A DNA stretch of 64,000 nt from Gemmatimonadota bacterium (GTDB taxonomy: Bacteria > Gemmatimonadota > Gemmatimonadetes > Gemmatimonadales > Gemmatimonadaceae): the NCBI GenBank assembly GCA_020161135.1, contig JAIUOB010000003.1, forward strand, positions 248,001 to 312,000, written 5' to 3'. Position numbers and translations under genes: made by a program. Of this stretch, positions 1-12,737 are shown piece after piece. The notes under the pieces were generated by a model that ran no database searches, was not told the origin of the DNA, and saw only the letters and a program-made list of their open reading frames with translations. Positions within the stretch are counted from its first letter, which is position 1. Each line of letters opens with the position of its first letter.

Positions 1-540
1 AGCTTCGAGTTCAATGCGTTGGCCAAGGCCCGATGGTTTGCCGCGCGCACCGGCCTCCTGACATTGGCGGACGACTCGGGATTGATGGTCGACGCCCTCG
101 GCGGGGCGCCCGGCGTCCGCAGCAGACGGTGGTCAGGACATGCCGAGCTCGACGGAGACGCCCTCGACGCCGCGAACAACGCCCACCTGCTGCAGGTGCT
201 TGCCGCGCGTGGGGAGGTGACTCGGCGGGCGCGGTTCGTCTGCGCGGCCGCCTGCGCCTGGTCCGGCGGATCCATGGTGGCTGAGGGCGCTTGCGCCGGC
301 GTCATCCTGCAGGCGCCGCGAGGGACGGGCGGGTTCGGATACGATCCGCTGTTCGAGGTCGCGTCGCTTGGGGCCACCTTCGCCGAGCTGTCGCGGGAGG
401 CCAAGGCTGAGGTGGGGCACCGCGGACGAGCCTTCGGGGTGCTGGCGCGAATGTTGGCGCCGCTCCAGGCGGCGGGGGTGTTCCATGGCGGCGCAGAAGA
501 TCTCGCACCCCCCGTTGACCTCGGCCGAGACCGCGGCTAA
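1..540 (+). CDS. rdgB: RdgB/HAM1 family non-canonical purine NTP pyrophosphatase, 5' end cut by window
   Basis: This family hydrolyses dITP, XTP and ITP to monophosphates and so keeps deaminated purines out of DNA and RNA. The frame is open from base 1, so the start and roughly the first 20 residues, with the N-terminal substrate-binding segment, lie outside the window. The visible 179 residues show the ADDSGL signature followed by DALGGAPGV, the GTGGFGYDPLF block, and near the C-terminus a GHRGRAF segment where the family usually has SHR. The stop is TAA at 538-540. A tRNA cluster follows after about 20 bases. The family assignment is firm; exact substrate preference is inferred. Confidence 0.9.
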   Translation, partial: SFEFNALAKARWFAARTGLLTLADDSGLMVDALGGAPGVRSRRWSGHAELDGDALDAANNAHLLQVLAARGEVTRRARFVCAAACAWSGGSMVAEGACAGVILQAPRGTGGFGYDPLFEVASLGATFAELSREAKAEVGHRGRAFGVLARMLAPLQAAGVFHGGAEDLAPPVDLGRDRG

Positions 541-560
541 CATACGCGGCTGCTGATCTG

Positions 561-634
561 CGGGGCGTAGCGTAGCCCGGTATCGCGCCTGCTTTGGGAG
601 CAGGAGGTCGCCGGTTCGAATCCGGCCGCCCCGA
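561..634 (+). tRNA. tRNA-Pro (anticodon UGG)
   Basis: A 74-nt cloverleaf. The acceptor stem CGGGGCG (561-567) pairs with CGCCCCG (627-633), and the discriminator base is A. The anticodon loop TTTGGGA carries TGG. The T-arm is GGTTCGAATCC. CCA is not encoded. Confidence 0.95.
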
Positions 635-692
635 TCCCGTAGGACGAGGTCAGCGTCTCAGGAGCCCATTCGGGCGACCGGTGGCAGGGCAG

Positions 693-766
693 GCGCCAGT
701 AGCTCAGATGGATAGAGCGGCAGCCTTCTAAGCTGTTGGTCGGGGGTTCGAGTCCCTCCTGGCGCG
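693..766 (+). tRNA. tRNA-Arg (anticodon UCU)
   Basis: A 74-nt cloverleaf. The acceptor GCGCCAG (693-699) pairs with CTGGCGC (759-765), and the discriminator is G. The anticodon loop CTTCTAA carries TCT, which reads AGA and AGG codons. The T-loop is GGGGTTCGAGTCCC-like. CCA is not encoded. It is the second of three clustered tRNAs. Confidence 0.95.
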
Positions 767-807
767 CTGGGGGCCGGCAGCATCGGCTCAAGGAGCAGCA
801 ACCAGAC

Positions 808-879
808 GCACCCTTAGCTCAATGGTAGAGCAGCTGACTCTTAATCAGTAGGTTCTAGGTTCGAGTCCTAGAGGGTGCA
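808..879 (+). tRNA. tRNA-Lys (anticodon CUU)
   Basis: A 72-nt cloverleaf. The acceptor GCACCCT (808-814) pairs with AGGGTGC (872-878), and the discriminator is A. The anticodon loop CTCTTAA carries CTT. The T-arm is TAGGTTCGAGTCCTA. CCA is not encoded. Confidence 0.95.
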
Positions 880-1235
880 CTCGGCAGGACCGCCCGACCC
901 GTGGGCGGCGGCGCAGGTGACTGTGTCGAGGTGGAGCGGGGCAGGCGCATTGACCGTGCGGTTCGGGCGGCGGTGGCCGTCCGGTGTGCTGCAGGTCGCC
1001 TTTCGGGGCGTGCGTTGCAGGCGTCGGCAGGGAGCGTCCCGGGGTATCGGTGATGCGCCCGACGCGATCGGCAGCACCTCGAAATTGGGGGTTGCGCTGT
1101 CGGTAGCAAACGCGTAACTTCGCGGCCCCTCCAAAAGGTGGTCGGCGTCGGTGAGCGGTTGATCGACGCGCGTTGAGTGGCAGGTGGTGTGCTTCGCTCG
1201 GTTCTCCGATGCTCAAGAAAGCGCGCCGAGACCAC
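880..1235. other. gap with no recognised gene
   Basis: About 355 bases between the tRNA cluster and the rRNA promoter. No open frame here has a recognisable protein, no tRNA fold is visible, and no convincing promoter was found apart from the one at its right edge. The base composition is as GC-rich as the coding parts. Confidence 0.6.
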
Positions 1236-1264
1236 TTGACGATCGAGGGACAGCAGGTTAAGAT
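1236..1264 (+). promoter_or_regulatory. sigma70-type promoter of the rRNA operon
   Basis: A -35 hexamer TTGACG (1236-1241) and a -10 hexamer TAAGAT (1259-1264) are separated by exactly 17 bases. Each is one mismatch from consensus. Transcription would begin near 1271, giving a leader of about 255 bases before 16S. No AT-rich UP element is visible upstream. Confidence 0.7.
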
Positions 1265-1311
1265 GGAAGTCTGCCGCCGAGATGGTGGCAAAACAAAACG
1301 AGTTAAGTTGC

Positions 1312-1329
1312 GCAGCCGCAAGCGGTTGC
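1312..1329 (+). promoter_or_regulatory. boxB-like hairpin in rRNA leader
   Basis: GCAGCCGC and GCGGTTGC form a small stem (one G-U pair) 25 bases upstream of the boxA-like sequence. This is the order boxB-boxA seen in E. coli rrn leaders. Assignment rests on position and pairing only. Confidence 0.35.
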
Positions 1330-1354
1330 GTTGCGATAGAAAGACAACAGCAGG

Positions 1355-1368
1355 ACGCTGTTTGACAA
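1355..1368 (+). promoter_or_regulatory. boxA-like antitermination element in rRNA leader
   Basis: The 14-mer ACGCTGTTTGACAA resembles the E. coli rrn boxA TGCTCTTTAACAA. It is repeated exactly in the 16S-23S spacer (3172-3185). Occurrence in both leader and spacer is the known layout of NusB/NusE-dependent rRNA antitermination signals. Confidence 0.65.
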
Positions 1369-1529
1369 TCGAAGTCGAGATCGACGGATGTGCGGGGCGG
1401 TCTCTATGACCTGCGGCTGATCAGGGCTGCAGCGAGAGATCAACCTGAATTTCTGTGATTCCACGCTCGATGGCCTACGGGCGCATCGCGTGGGAGAGCC
1501 TATCAAAAGGCTTCAAGGTTTTCAAAACT

Positions 1530-6303
<4,774 letters not shown>

Positions 6304-6442
6304 CCCCCATGGTTTTACCATGGTTGTAGCAATCCCGCAGAGCACGCGCTCGTCAGCATCGCATCGCCTTGATCGGCGACGATGCACCACGATCACACCA
6401 CGCCGTTCGTCAAGCGCACACTGCGCCTGACTGACACCAGTT

Positions 6443-6560
<118 letters not shown>

Positions 6561-6568
6561 CCCCTGTT

Positions 6569-6606
6569 CGAAGCCCCCGTCACGGTTCTCCGTGCCGGGG
6601 GCTTCG
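6569..6606 (+). terminator. stem-loop terminator of the rRNA operon
   Basis: CGAAGCCCCCGTCACGG (6569-6585) pairs with CCGTGCCGGGGGCTTCG (6590-6606) with a single mismatch and a 4-base loop. Only a weak T stretch follows. It lies between 5S and era, so it probably ends the rRNA transcript. Confidence 0.75.
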
Positions 6607-6635
6607 ACGTTGTATTCACCGCTTCTCCTCCTCCC

Positions 6636-7514
6636 ATGACACGGGCCGGCATCGTCACCGTCGCAGGCTTCCCGAACGCGGGGAAGTCCACCCTGCTCAA
6701 TCGACTCGTCGGGGAATCGCTCGCGATCACCTCGCACAAGCCGCAAAGCACGCGGCATCGCATCGTCGGCATCCGCACGCAGGACGACGTGCAGATGGTG
6801 ATTCTCGATACGCCCGGCCTTCTCGATCCGCGCGACTCCCTGCACGCCGCCATGCGCCACGCGGCGCTCGCCGCCGTGCGGGACGCGGACGTGCTGCTCC
6901 ACGTGGTCGACGCGACCGCGACGATTCCCGAAAGCTTCCAGGCGGCGGCGAGCCTCGAGTCACCTCCCCGCGCGCCCGTCGTGCTGGCACTCAACAAGAT
7001 CGATCGACTCGAGCCGGACCGCCGCGATGCGCTCGCTCAGCGGTATCCTGAGGCCATCCTGATCTCCGCGCAGGCGGGCGATGGCATCGCAGACCTGGTC
7101 GCGACGCTCGCGGCGCGCCTGCCGGAGAGTCCGTATCTCTATCCGGACGACGAGCTCTCGACACAGCCGGTCCGGTTCTTCTGCGCCGAGTTCGTACGGG
7201 AGACGGCGCTGGAGCAGCTCGGGGATGAGCTGCCCCACGCACTCGCGTGTGAGATCGAGGAGTTCCGCGAAGGCGCTACACCGCTGTACATTCGGGCGGT
7301 CCTGCACGTCGAACGCGACAGCCAGAAGCGCATCGTGATTGGAGCCAGCGGCCAGCAGATCAGAAAACTCGGACAAAGCGCTCGAGCCAAGATCGAGCGC
7401 TTCGTCGGACGTCCGGTGTACCTCGACCTCTGGGTGAAAGTGCTCCCGAATTGGCGCAAGAATCGTTCGGCTGTCCGACGACTCGGATACGGCGACCCCG
7501 ACCGGCCCGCGTGA
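6636..7514 (+). CDS. era: GTPase Era (ribosome assembly)
   Basis: Era is an essential GTPase that binds the 3' end of 16S rRNA and helps mature the 30S subunit. The 292-residue protein has G1 GFPNAGKST (11-19), G3 DTPG (58-61) and G4 NKID (120-123). Its C-terminal KH domain contains IVIGASGQQIRKLGQ and the characteristic VLPNWR near the end. The start ATG at 6636 gives the family's normal N-terminus just before G1; no clear Shine-Dalgarno precedes it. It sits directly downstream of the rRNA operon, and its TGA overlaps the GTG start of the next gene. Confidence 0.95.
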   Translation: MTRAGIVTVAGFPNAGKSTLLNRLVGESLAITSHKPQSTRHRIVGIRTQDDVQMVILDTPGLLDPRDSLHAAMRHAALAAVRDADVLLHVVDATATIPESFQAAASLESPPRAPVVLALNKIDRLEPDRRDALAQRYPEAILISAQAGDGIADLVATLAARLPESPYLYPDDELSTQPVRFFCAEFVRETALEQLGDELPHALACEIEEFREGATPLYIRAVLHVERDSQKRIVIGASGQQIRKLGQSARAKIERFVGRPVYLDLWVKVLPNWRKNRSAVRRLGYGDPDRPA

Positions 7515-8527
7515 CCGGCACGTCGTACCGTCGTGCGGTGCGCAGCGCGCGCCGTTCTCGCGCCGTCGCACGGCTTTCCGTCGGCCTGGCCTTCTTGGTC
7601 GGCCTGCTGGCTGTGCGTACCGCCGAGGCGCAGAACGGTGCGCTCTACCTGCTGATGCCGTTCGGCGGCAAGTCCGCGGCGCTGGGCGATGCCGTGTCCG
7701 CAGATACGACGCTCGGCACCGAGGCGATGTGGTGGAATCCCGCCGCGCTCGCCCGGCTGCCGAAGAAGGAGATCGCCGTCCATCACGGCCAGTCGATCAT
7801 CGTCGAGAACTCGGACATGGTCGCATACGCCGTACCGTCGCGTGTCCTCGGCACCGTCGCCGTTTCGGCGTTGGTGGTCAACTATGGCGACCAAGAGGCG
7901 ACGGACCCGTTTGGCAACCCGTCGGGAACGATCACCAACCGCAACTACCAGCTCGCAGTGTCATACGCGACGTCCGTCGGACCTCGCTTCAGTGCGGGGC
8001 TGACGTACAAGGTGGTCATGCTGCGATTCCAGAGCGTCGGCGCCTGCGGCGATTGCCCGAGCATCTCGGGGAACACGAGCGCGCTCGATCTCGGCGCCCA
8101 GTATCGCCTGGGGACGACCATGCCCGTCTCGATCGGTGCGAGCATTCGCAACCTCGGACCGGCACTTCAGGTGCGGGACGCCGCGCAGGCCGATCCGCTT
8201 CCACGGGTCATTCAGGTGGGAGCCCAGGCGCAGGTGCCGTGGGCGGCACTCAACGCCGCGGACGCGACGCTCGAGGTATCGGCTGATGTCCAGAGCGCCG
8301 CCGCATTTGGCGGAGCCGCCGGCGGCATCGGCGCCACCTTGGGCTATCGCAAGCAGTTGTTCCTGCGGGCGGGGTACAAGTTCCAGCCCGATCAGGGAGG
8401 CGGCCCGTCGTTCGGGGTCGGCTTCGAGCGTGGCGCACTCGGCGTGGACTTCGGACGCCGGTTCGATGGTTTCTCCGGTCAGGCGAGTACACCGCCGACC
8501 TTCGTGAGCTTGCGGGCGCGTTTCTGA
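7511..8527 (+). CDS. PorV/PorQ-like outer-membrane beta-barrel protein
   Basis: A predicted exported protein of 338 residues. I place the start at GTG 7511, which overlaps the era stop as GTGA. It then begins with an Arg-rich n-region, a hydrophobic core (LSVGLAFLVGLLAV) and an AEA-Q cleavage site. The mature part resembles the UPF0164/PorV group: NGALYLLMPFGGKSAALGDA, AMWWNPAALA, and alternating aromatic and glycine strands. The C-terminus VSLRARF ends in phenylalanine, as expected for a BamA substrate. An upstream in-frame start inside era would put extra residues before the signal peptide and is unlikely. Substrate and role are unknown. Confidence 0.7.
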   Translation: MTGTSYRRAVRSARRSRAVARLSVGLAFLVGLLAVRTAEAQNGALYLLMPFGGKSAALGDAVSADTTLGTEAMWWNPAALARLPKKEIAVHHGQSIIVENSDMVAYAVPSRVLGTVAVSALVVNYGDQEATDPFGNPSGTITNRNYQLAVSYATSVGPRFSAGLTYKVVMLRFQSVGACGDCPSISGNTSALDLGAQYRLGTTMPVSIGASIRNLGPALQVRDAAQADPLPRVIQVGAQAQVPWAALNAADATLEVSADVQSAAAFGGAAGGIGATLGYRKQLFLRAGYKFQPDQGGGPSFGVGFERGALGVDFGRRFDGFSGQASTPPTFVSLRARF

Positions 8528-9555
8528 TGCGGGTGACTTTGCGCTCGTGCCGATCGTGGCGGCCGGCGACGACGAGCCTGTGCGCGCTCGCCTTCGTGAC
8601 CTTGCTCCGCGGCCTGAGCGCCCAGACGCCGAGCCCTGTCGCGCTGGCGCGCCCGCTCGCCTCAGCCGCGACGGCAGGTTCCTCCCCTCTGAACATCTCC
8701 GCGACGATGCCCGATGGTGTCGTCCTGCGTGCGTCCGGCGACTCGATCACGGTGCCGGCGGCCCCCGGCGTGCCTCTGCGGCGAGCGGGGGAGATGCCGA
8801 GGATCGACACGGTTGCGCCGTGGTGGGCGCCGGCTGCTTCGCTGCTGCTACCCGGATCAGGCCAGTTCGTACTTCGCCAGCAGCGCACCGTCGCCTACCT
8901 CGCGGCCGAAACGTTCGTGCTCATCCAGTATCTGGGCGCGCGACGTGATGGCGGCAAACAGCGTGACCGGTATCGCGCCCTCGCGCGCGATGTCGCGCGC
9001 GCGCCGTTCGGGGGAGCCCGGCCGGTCGGCAGTTGGGACTATTACGAGTCGATGGAGAAGTACGACGAGAGCGGCGTGTTCGATCGCGTGCCCGGAGGGG
9101 AGCTCGATCCGGAAACGGATGAGACGACCTTCAATGGCGCGCGGTGGTTGCTGGCGCGTGAGACGTATTGGCGCGATCCGGACCAGGCGCCGGCCCGAGG
9201 AAGTGCGGAGTATCAGCGAGCGCTGGCTGCCTACATGGAGCGTGCGGTGCGCGACGAGTTCCGCTGGAGCTGGCGGGACGCCCAGTTGGAGCGCGACCTG
9301 TATCAGCAGGCCGTCGCCGGTGCCAATCGCAGCTATCAGCGCGCCACGACGCTCGTGGGTATCGTCGCGGTGAATCACCTGCTGAGCATGGTGGACGCCT
9401 ACGTGAACGTGCGACTCCGGCGGTACGGCGGCGTGGCAGTGTCCACCTCGGCGCTCCTGCCGCGTGACGGTATGGGCCCGTTCTCAGGAAGTCCCGCCGC
9501 ATCGGACGCTTGGCGCGATCGCTTCGCGGTGCAGCTGCACGCCCCGTTCCGCTGA
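8527..9555 (+). CDS. exported protein of unknown function with a PGSGQ segment
   Basis: A 342-residue protein with a signal peptide (hydrophobic LCALAFVTLLRGLSA, cleavage near AQ). A later hydrophobic segment, WWAPAASLLLPGSGQFVLRQ, resembles the N-terminal part of DUF5683-like membrane proteins. A second hydrophobic stretch (TTLVGIVAVNHLLSMVDAYV) lies near the C-terminus. The middle is charged and rich in Arg, Asp and Tyr. ATG 8527 overlaps the previous stop by one base (TGATG), so the two are probably translated together. No enzymatic motif is visible. Confidence 0.6.
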   Translation: MRVTLRSCRSWRPATTSLCALAFVTLLRGLSAQTPSPVALARPLASAATAGSSPLNISATMPDGVVLRASGDSITVPAAPGVPLRRAGEMPRIDTVAPWWAPAASLLLPGSGQFVLRQQRTVAYLAAETFVLIQYLGARRDGGKQRDRYRALARDVARAPFGGARPVGSWDYYESMEKYDESGVFDRVPGGELDPETDETTFNGARWLLARETYWRDPDQAPARGSAEYQRALAAYMERAVRDEFRWSWRDAQLERDLYQQAVAGANRSYQRATTLVGIVAVNHLLSMVDAYVNVRLRRYGGVAVSTSALLPRDGMGPFSGSPAASDAWRDRFAVQLHAPFR

Positions 9556-9711
9556 GGCGGCGTTTCGGGGGTAGGGCGCAGGGCGCGGGGCTGACGATCC
9601 GGTGTGCGCCACGTCACCGGCGGGGGTGGCGCAAACGTGGCGCGGGAGGAGGATCAATCGTCAGGAAGGTGCCGGTACCCGCCGCCGCCGAACTGCCTCG
9701 ACCGCCTCGTC

Positions 9712-10725
9712 ATGTCCATCGCCTTCACACCCCAGACCGCGTTGCGCCTGACCGACGGGCGGGGTGAGCCGGTCTGGTTGGCGGCCTGGCTCGACGAACT
9801 CGGGGGCCCGCGCGAGGCTACCGCGAGCGCCGACGTCGTGGTGGCCACTGCGCTCAAGGCGCGCCCACGCGTCATCGTGATCGATGCCCGGGGCGACGCG
9901 GCGTGGACGGTTTCGGCGCTCGAGGGGTGCCGGCGACTCAAGCGCGACACGTTCACGGGCATCGTCCCGGTCCTGGCCCTCGTGCCCGACGAGGCCTTTC
10001 TGGACGCGTTCGACGCCGGTGCGGACGAGGTGCTCCGGGAGTCGGCCGACGCAGGCGAGTCGCTGATCCGGGCGCGAGCGCTCTTGCGCCGCTCCGACCG
10101 CGACACGGATGTGCATCCCTCGACCCGCCTTCCTGGGGCTCGGGAGATCGCTGCGGAGCTGGAGCGTCGGGTCGCGTCGGGTGCGCGCTTTGCCGCCTGC
10201 TACGCCGACCTCGATCATTTCAAGGAGTTCAACGATCGGTACGGCTACCATCATGGCGACAACGTCATTCGCCTGGTGGCGCGCCTGCTGCACGACGTCG
10301 TGACCGGGCTGTGCGGCGAGGAGGGGTTCGTCGGGCACATCGGGGGCGACGACTTCCTCTACACGGTTCCGCTGGCGGCCGTGGCCCGGGTGTGCGACGA
10401 GGTCGTGCAGGTGTTCGACGAGCTGATTCCGTTGCAGTATTCCGAGCAGGACCGCCGCGTTGGATATTTCTTCGGGCGGGATCGTCGGGGGCAGCTGCAC
10501 CGCGTGCCGCTCATGACCCTATCGGTCGGCGTGGTGACCAACCAGCGACGCCATTTCACACGGGCAGTCGAGGTGAGCGAGTTGGCGACGGAAATGAAGA
10601 GCTACGCGAAGACGCTGCCTGGATCCGTCTGGGCGGTCGATCGCCGCCGGGAAGAGACACCGTCCGTGTCCGTCGACGGCGCGGAACTGCGCGCGTCGAC
10701 GCGTCGCTCTGGCGGTGCGGCATGA
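9712..10725 (+). CDS. receiver-like plus GGDEF-domain protein, degenerate signature
   Basis: GGDEF domains make cyclic di-GMP from two GTP. This 337-residue protein has an N-terminal receiver-like region (about 1-125) with VIVIDARGD at the phospho-acceptor position, but no clear acidic pair or conserved Lys. A GGDEF domain follows, with DLDHFKEFNDRYGYHHGD and a signature IGGDDF (210-215) in place of GG[DE]EF. No RxxD inhibitory site is seen five residues upstream. ATG 9712 is chosen because sequence upstream in frame is Pro/Gly-rich and unlike a domain. Its stop overlaps the next ATG. It could be a weak cyclase or a c-di-GMP/GTP-sensing pseudoenzyme. Confidence 0.75.
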   Translation: MSIAFTPQTALRLTDGRGEPVWLAAWLDELGGPREATASADVVVATALKARPRVIVIDARGDAAWTVSALEGCRRLKRDTFTGIVPVLALVPDEAFLDAFDAGADEVLRESADAGESLIRARALLRRSDRDTDVHPSTRLPGAREIAAELERRVASGARFAACYADLDHFKEFNDRYGYHHGDNVIRLVARLLHDVVTGLCGEEGFVGHIGGDDFLYTVPLAAVARVCDEVVQVFDELIPLQYSEQDRRVGYFFGRDRRGQLHRVPLMTLSVGVVTNQRRHFTRAVEVSELATEMKSYAKTLPGSVWAVDRRREETPSVSVDGAELRASTRRSGGAA

Positions 10726-11447
10726 CCGTCACGTGTCCCGAATGCAAGTCGGTGTTCCGGGTCGATCCTGCGAAGGTGCCGGCGACGGGCGTGCGCGCGC
10801 GCTGCAGCGTCTGCGGCGGCATCATCGCGATTGCGGGGGGCACCCTGCCGGTGTCGGTGACACCGACGGCGGCGACGCCAGCCGTGCCGGCGTTTGCCGG
10901 TGGGGCGGTGCGACGGACGCCGACGGTGACGACTCCCACCGCCGCGACCCCGATGGCGGCGACGGCGACCACGCCGACGCCAACTACGCCGTCCGCAGCC
11001 ACGCCGGTCGTGCGGGCCACACCTGCGGCGAGCCCCGCGGTGCGCACGCCGACACCGTCACCGGTCGTGCGGGCTCCCACGCCATCGGTGGGTGCGAACA
11101 CCCTCGCCGGTTCAGGGTCACGCGCCGCGACGCTGACTCCGCCCGCCTCGGAGGTGTCGGAGAGGGGCGCGCATCGGCGCTCGCCGATCAACCCGTTTCT
11201 GCGGGCCGATCCCGCGCAGCGCGCGCGTCGGCTGGCCCGCGCCCTGGTGTCGGATCTCGTGGCGTATCACCCGCAGAAGCGCGAGGACGGTCTTCGCGAC
11301 GGCACCCTGCGACAGCTCTTCCGGGAGGAGATCAAGAAGAGCTACGAGGAGTATGTCGAGCAGGTGGGGCGTGACGTCGCGGAGGGCGCGTCCCACTTCC
11401 AGGACGCCCTCAACGAGATTCTGGCCGGCGGCCGTCGCCTGTTCTGA
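10722..11447 (+). CDS. MJ0042-type zinc-ribbon protein with Ala/Thr/Pro linker
   Basis: A 241-residue protein. The N-terminus TCPECKSVF...RCSVCGG is the MJ0042/zinc-ribbon motif (two CxxC pairs, residues about 5-35). A low-complexity linker of roughly 100 residues rich in Ala, Thr, Pro and Val follows. The conserved-looking C-terminal domain of about 80 residues is charged and probably helical (RARRLARALVSDLVAYHP, KSYEEYVEQVGRDVAEG). ATG overlaps the previous TGA by four bases. Proteins of this layout occur in delta-proteobacteria and related groups without a firm function. Confidence 0.65.
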   Translation: MTVTCPECKSVFRVDPAKVPATGVRARCSVCGGIIAIAGGTLPVSVTPTAATPAVPAFAGGAVRRTPTVTTPTAATPMAATATTPTPTTPSAATPVVRATPAASPAVRTPTPSPVVRAPTPSVGANTLAGSGSRAATLTPPASEVSERGAHRRSPINPFLRADPAQRARRLARALVSDLVAYHPQKREDGLRDGTLRQLFREEIKKSYEEYVEQVGRDVAEGASHFQDALNEILAGGRRLF

Positions 11448-11545
11448 GCCGGGCGGGCGCGGCTGGCTCCGTGCCCCCGGTTCCGATTAGCTTGCGACGA
11501 TCGGGCGCGCATCGACCGCATGCGCCGCCGACGTGACGACACTCC

Positions 11546-11574
11546 GGGCCGCTTTCCCCTGCGGAAGGCGGCCC
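11546..11574 (+). terminator. strong intergenic stem-loop before prfB
   Basis: GGGCCGCTTTCC (11546-11557) pairs with GGAAGGCGGCCC (11563-11574), a 12-bp stem with one G-U pair and a 5-base loop. No T-tract follows, so it is either a factor-assisted terminator for the upstream gene pair or an mRNA 3'-end stabiliser. Confidence 0.5.
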
Positions 11575-11611
11575 CTGTCGTACACTCCCCGGACGCAGGG
11601 TTGGAGGTCAC

Positions 11612-12737
11612 ATGCAGGACGGAGAACGCCTGAAGCTGCTGTCGCGCGCCGAGGAACGGCTGGCGGACATGCGGAGGTATCTTTGACATCGACTCCAAGC
11701 GCGCCACACTGGCGGCGTACGAGGAGGAGATGGCGGATGGCGCCTTCTGGAATGATCAGGAGCATGCGCGCGACATCGTGCAGCAGGTCAAGGTGCTCAA
11801 GGGATGGGTCGAGCCGACCGAGTCGCTGACGGGGCGGATCCAGGGCGCGCGCGAACTCGATGAACTCCTGACGCTCGAACCGGACGAGGCGATGAACGAC
11901 GACCTCGACGGGGAGGTCGAGCGCATCATGACCGAGCTCGATGCGTTCGAACTCAAGTCGCTGCTGCGTGGGCGTGACGACTACCGTGACGCGCAGCTCG
12001 AGATTTCGGCCGGCGCCGGCGGCACCGAGGCGCAGGACTGGGCGCAGATGATCCTGCGCCTCTACACGCGGTGGGCCGAGCGAAAGGGCTTCGAGATCGA
12101 GATGCTCGACCTGTCGGAAGGCGAAGAGGCGGGCATCAAGGGGGCCGTGCTCGAGATCAAGGGGCAGTACGCGTATGGCTTCCTGCGACCGGAGTCGGGC
12201 GTGCATCGCCTGGTGCGCATCTCCCCGTTCGACTCCCAGGCGCGGCGGCACACCAGCTTTGCGTCGGTGTTCGTGTACCCGGTCGTGAACGAGGAAATCA
12301 ACATCGAGATCCGCGACGAGGATCTCAAGATCGACGTGTATCGCGCGTCCGGCGCGGGCGGGCAGCATGTCAACAAGACGTCGAGCGCCGTGCGTATCAC
12401 GCACTTGCCCACCGGCATCGTGTGCGCGTCGCAGCAGGAACGATCGCAGTTCAAGAACAAGGCCACCGCGCTCAAGCAGCTCAAGAACCGCCTCTACCAG
12501 CTCGAGGCGGAGAAGCAGGCGGCTGTGAAGGCGGCGTTCGACGCGAACAAGCAGGACGTGACCTTCGGCAGCCAGATCCGCAGCTATGTCTTCCAGCCCT
12601 ACACGATGGTGAACGACCACCGCACCGAGCTCAAGATCGCGGACGTGCAGAAGGTGATGGACGGCGATATCGATCCGTTCATCCAGGCGTACCTGAAGCA
12701 GGAGAGTGCGGCGGGCGTCGAAGGCGGTGCGTCGTGA
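11612..12737 (+). CDS. prfB: peptide chain release factor 2, with programmed +1 frameshift
   Basis: RF2 reads UGA and UAA stops and triggers peptide release. Translation starts at ATG 11612 after a GGAGG at 11604. It runs 24 codons to an in-frame TGA at 11684, then shifts +1 so that the rest is read from 11685 to 12737 (374 residues in all). The shift site is the classic one: internal GGAGG (11673-11677), three spacer bases, then CTT-TGA-C. The stop-recognition tripeptide SPF is at 204-206 and the catalytic GGQ at 249-251, almost the E. coli positions. The low RF2 level would favour the shift, giving autoregulation. The stop overlaps lysS as GTGA. Confidence 0.96.
11673..11687 (+). promoter_or_regulatory. 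RF2 programmed frameshift site
   Basis: GGAGG, TAT, CTT, TGA, C: an internal Shine-Dalgarno three bases upstream of the slippery CTT, followed by a UGA stop in the zero frame. This matches the E. coli prfB recoding signal in spacing and slip codon. The +1 reading restores the RF2 frame. Confidence 0.95.

Noticed and set aside
9903..10721. N-terminal extension of the MJ0042 protein into the GGDEF gene
   Set aside because: The upstream part is the +1 shadow of the GGDEF gene (Arg/Gly-rich). The ATG at 10722, overlapping the previous stop, is the natural start.
11730..11740. prfB starting at the first in-frame methionine downstream
   Set aside because: It would delete the N-terminal domain part that the recoding site supplies. 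The GGAGG-TAT-CTT-TGA-C signal explains the frame change.
12071..12733. N-terminal extension of lysS into prfB
   Set aside because: It is a shadow of prfB; lysS starts at the GTG overlapping the prfB stop.
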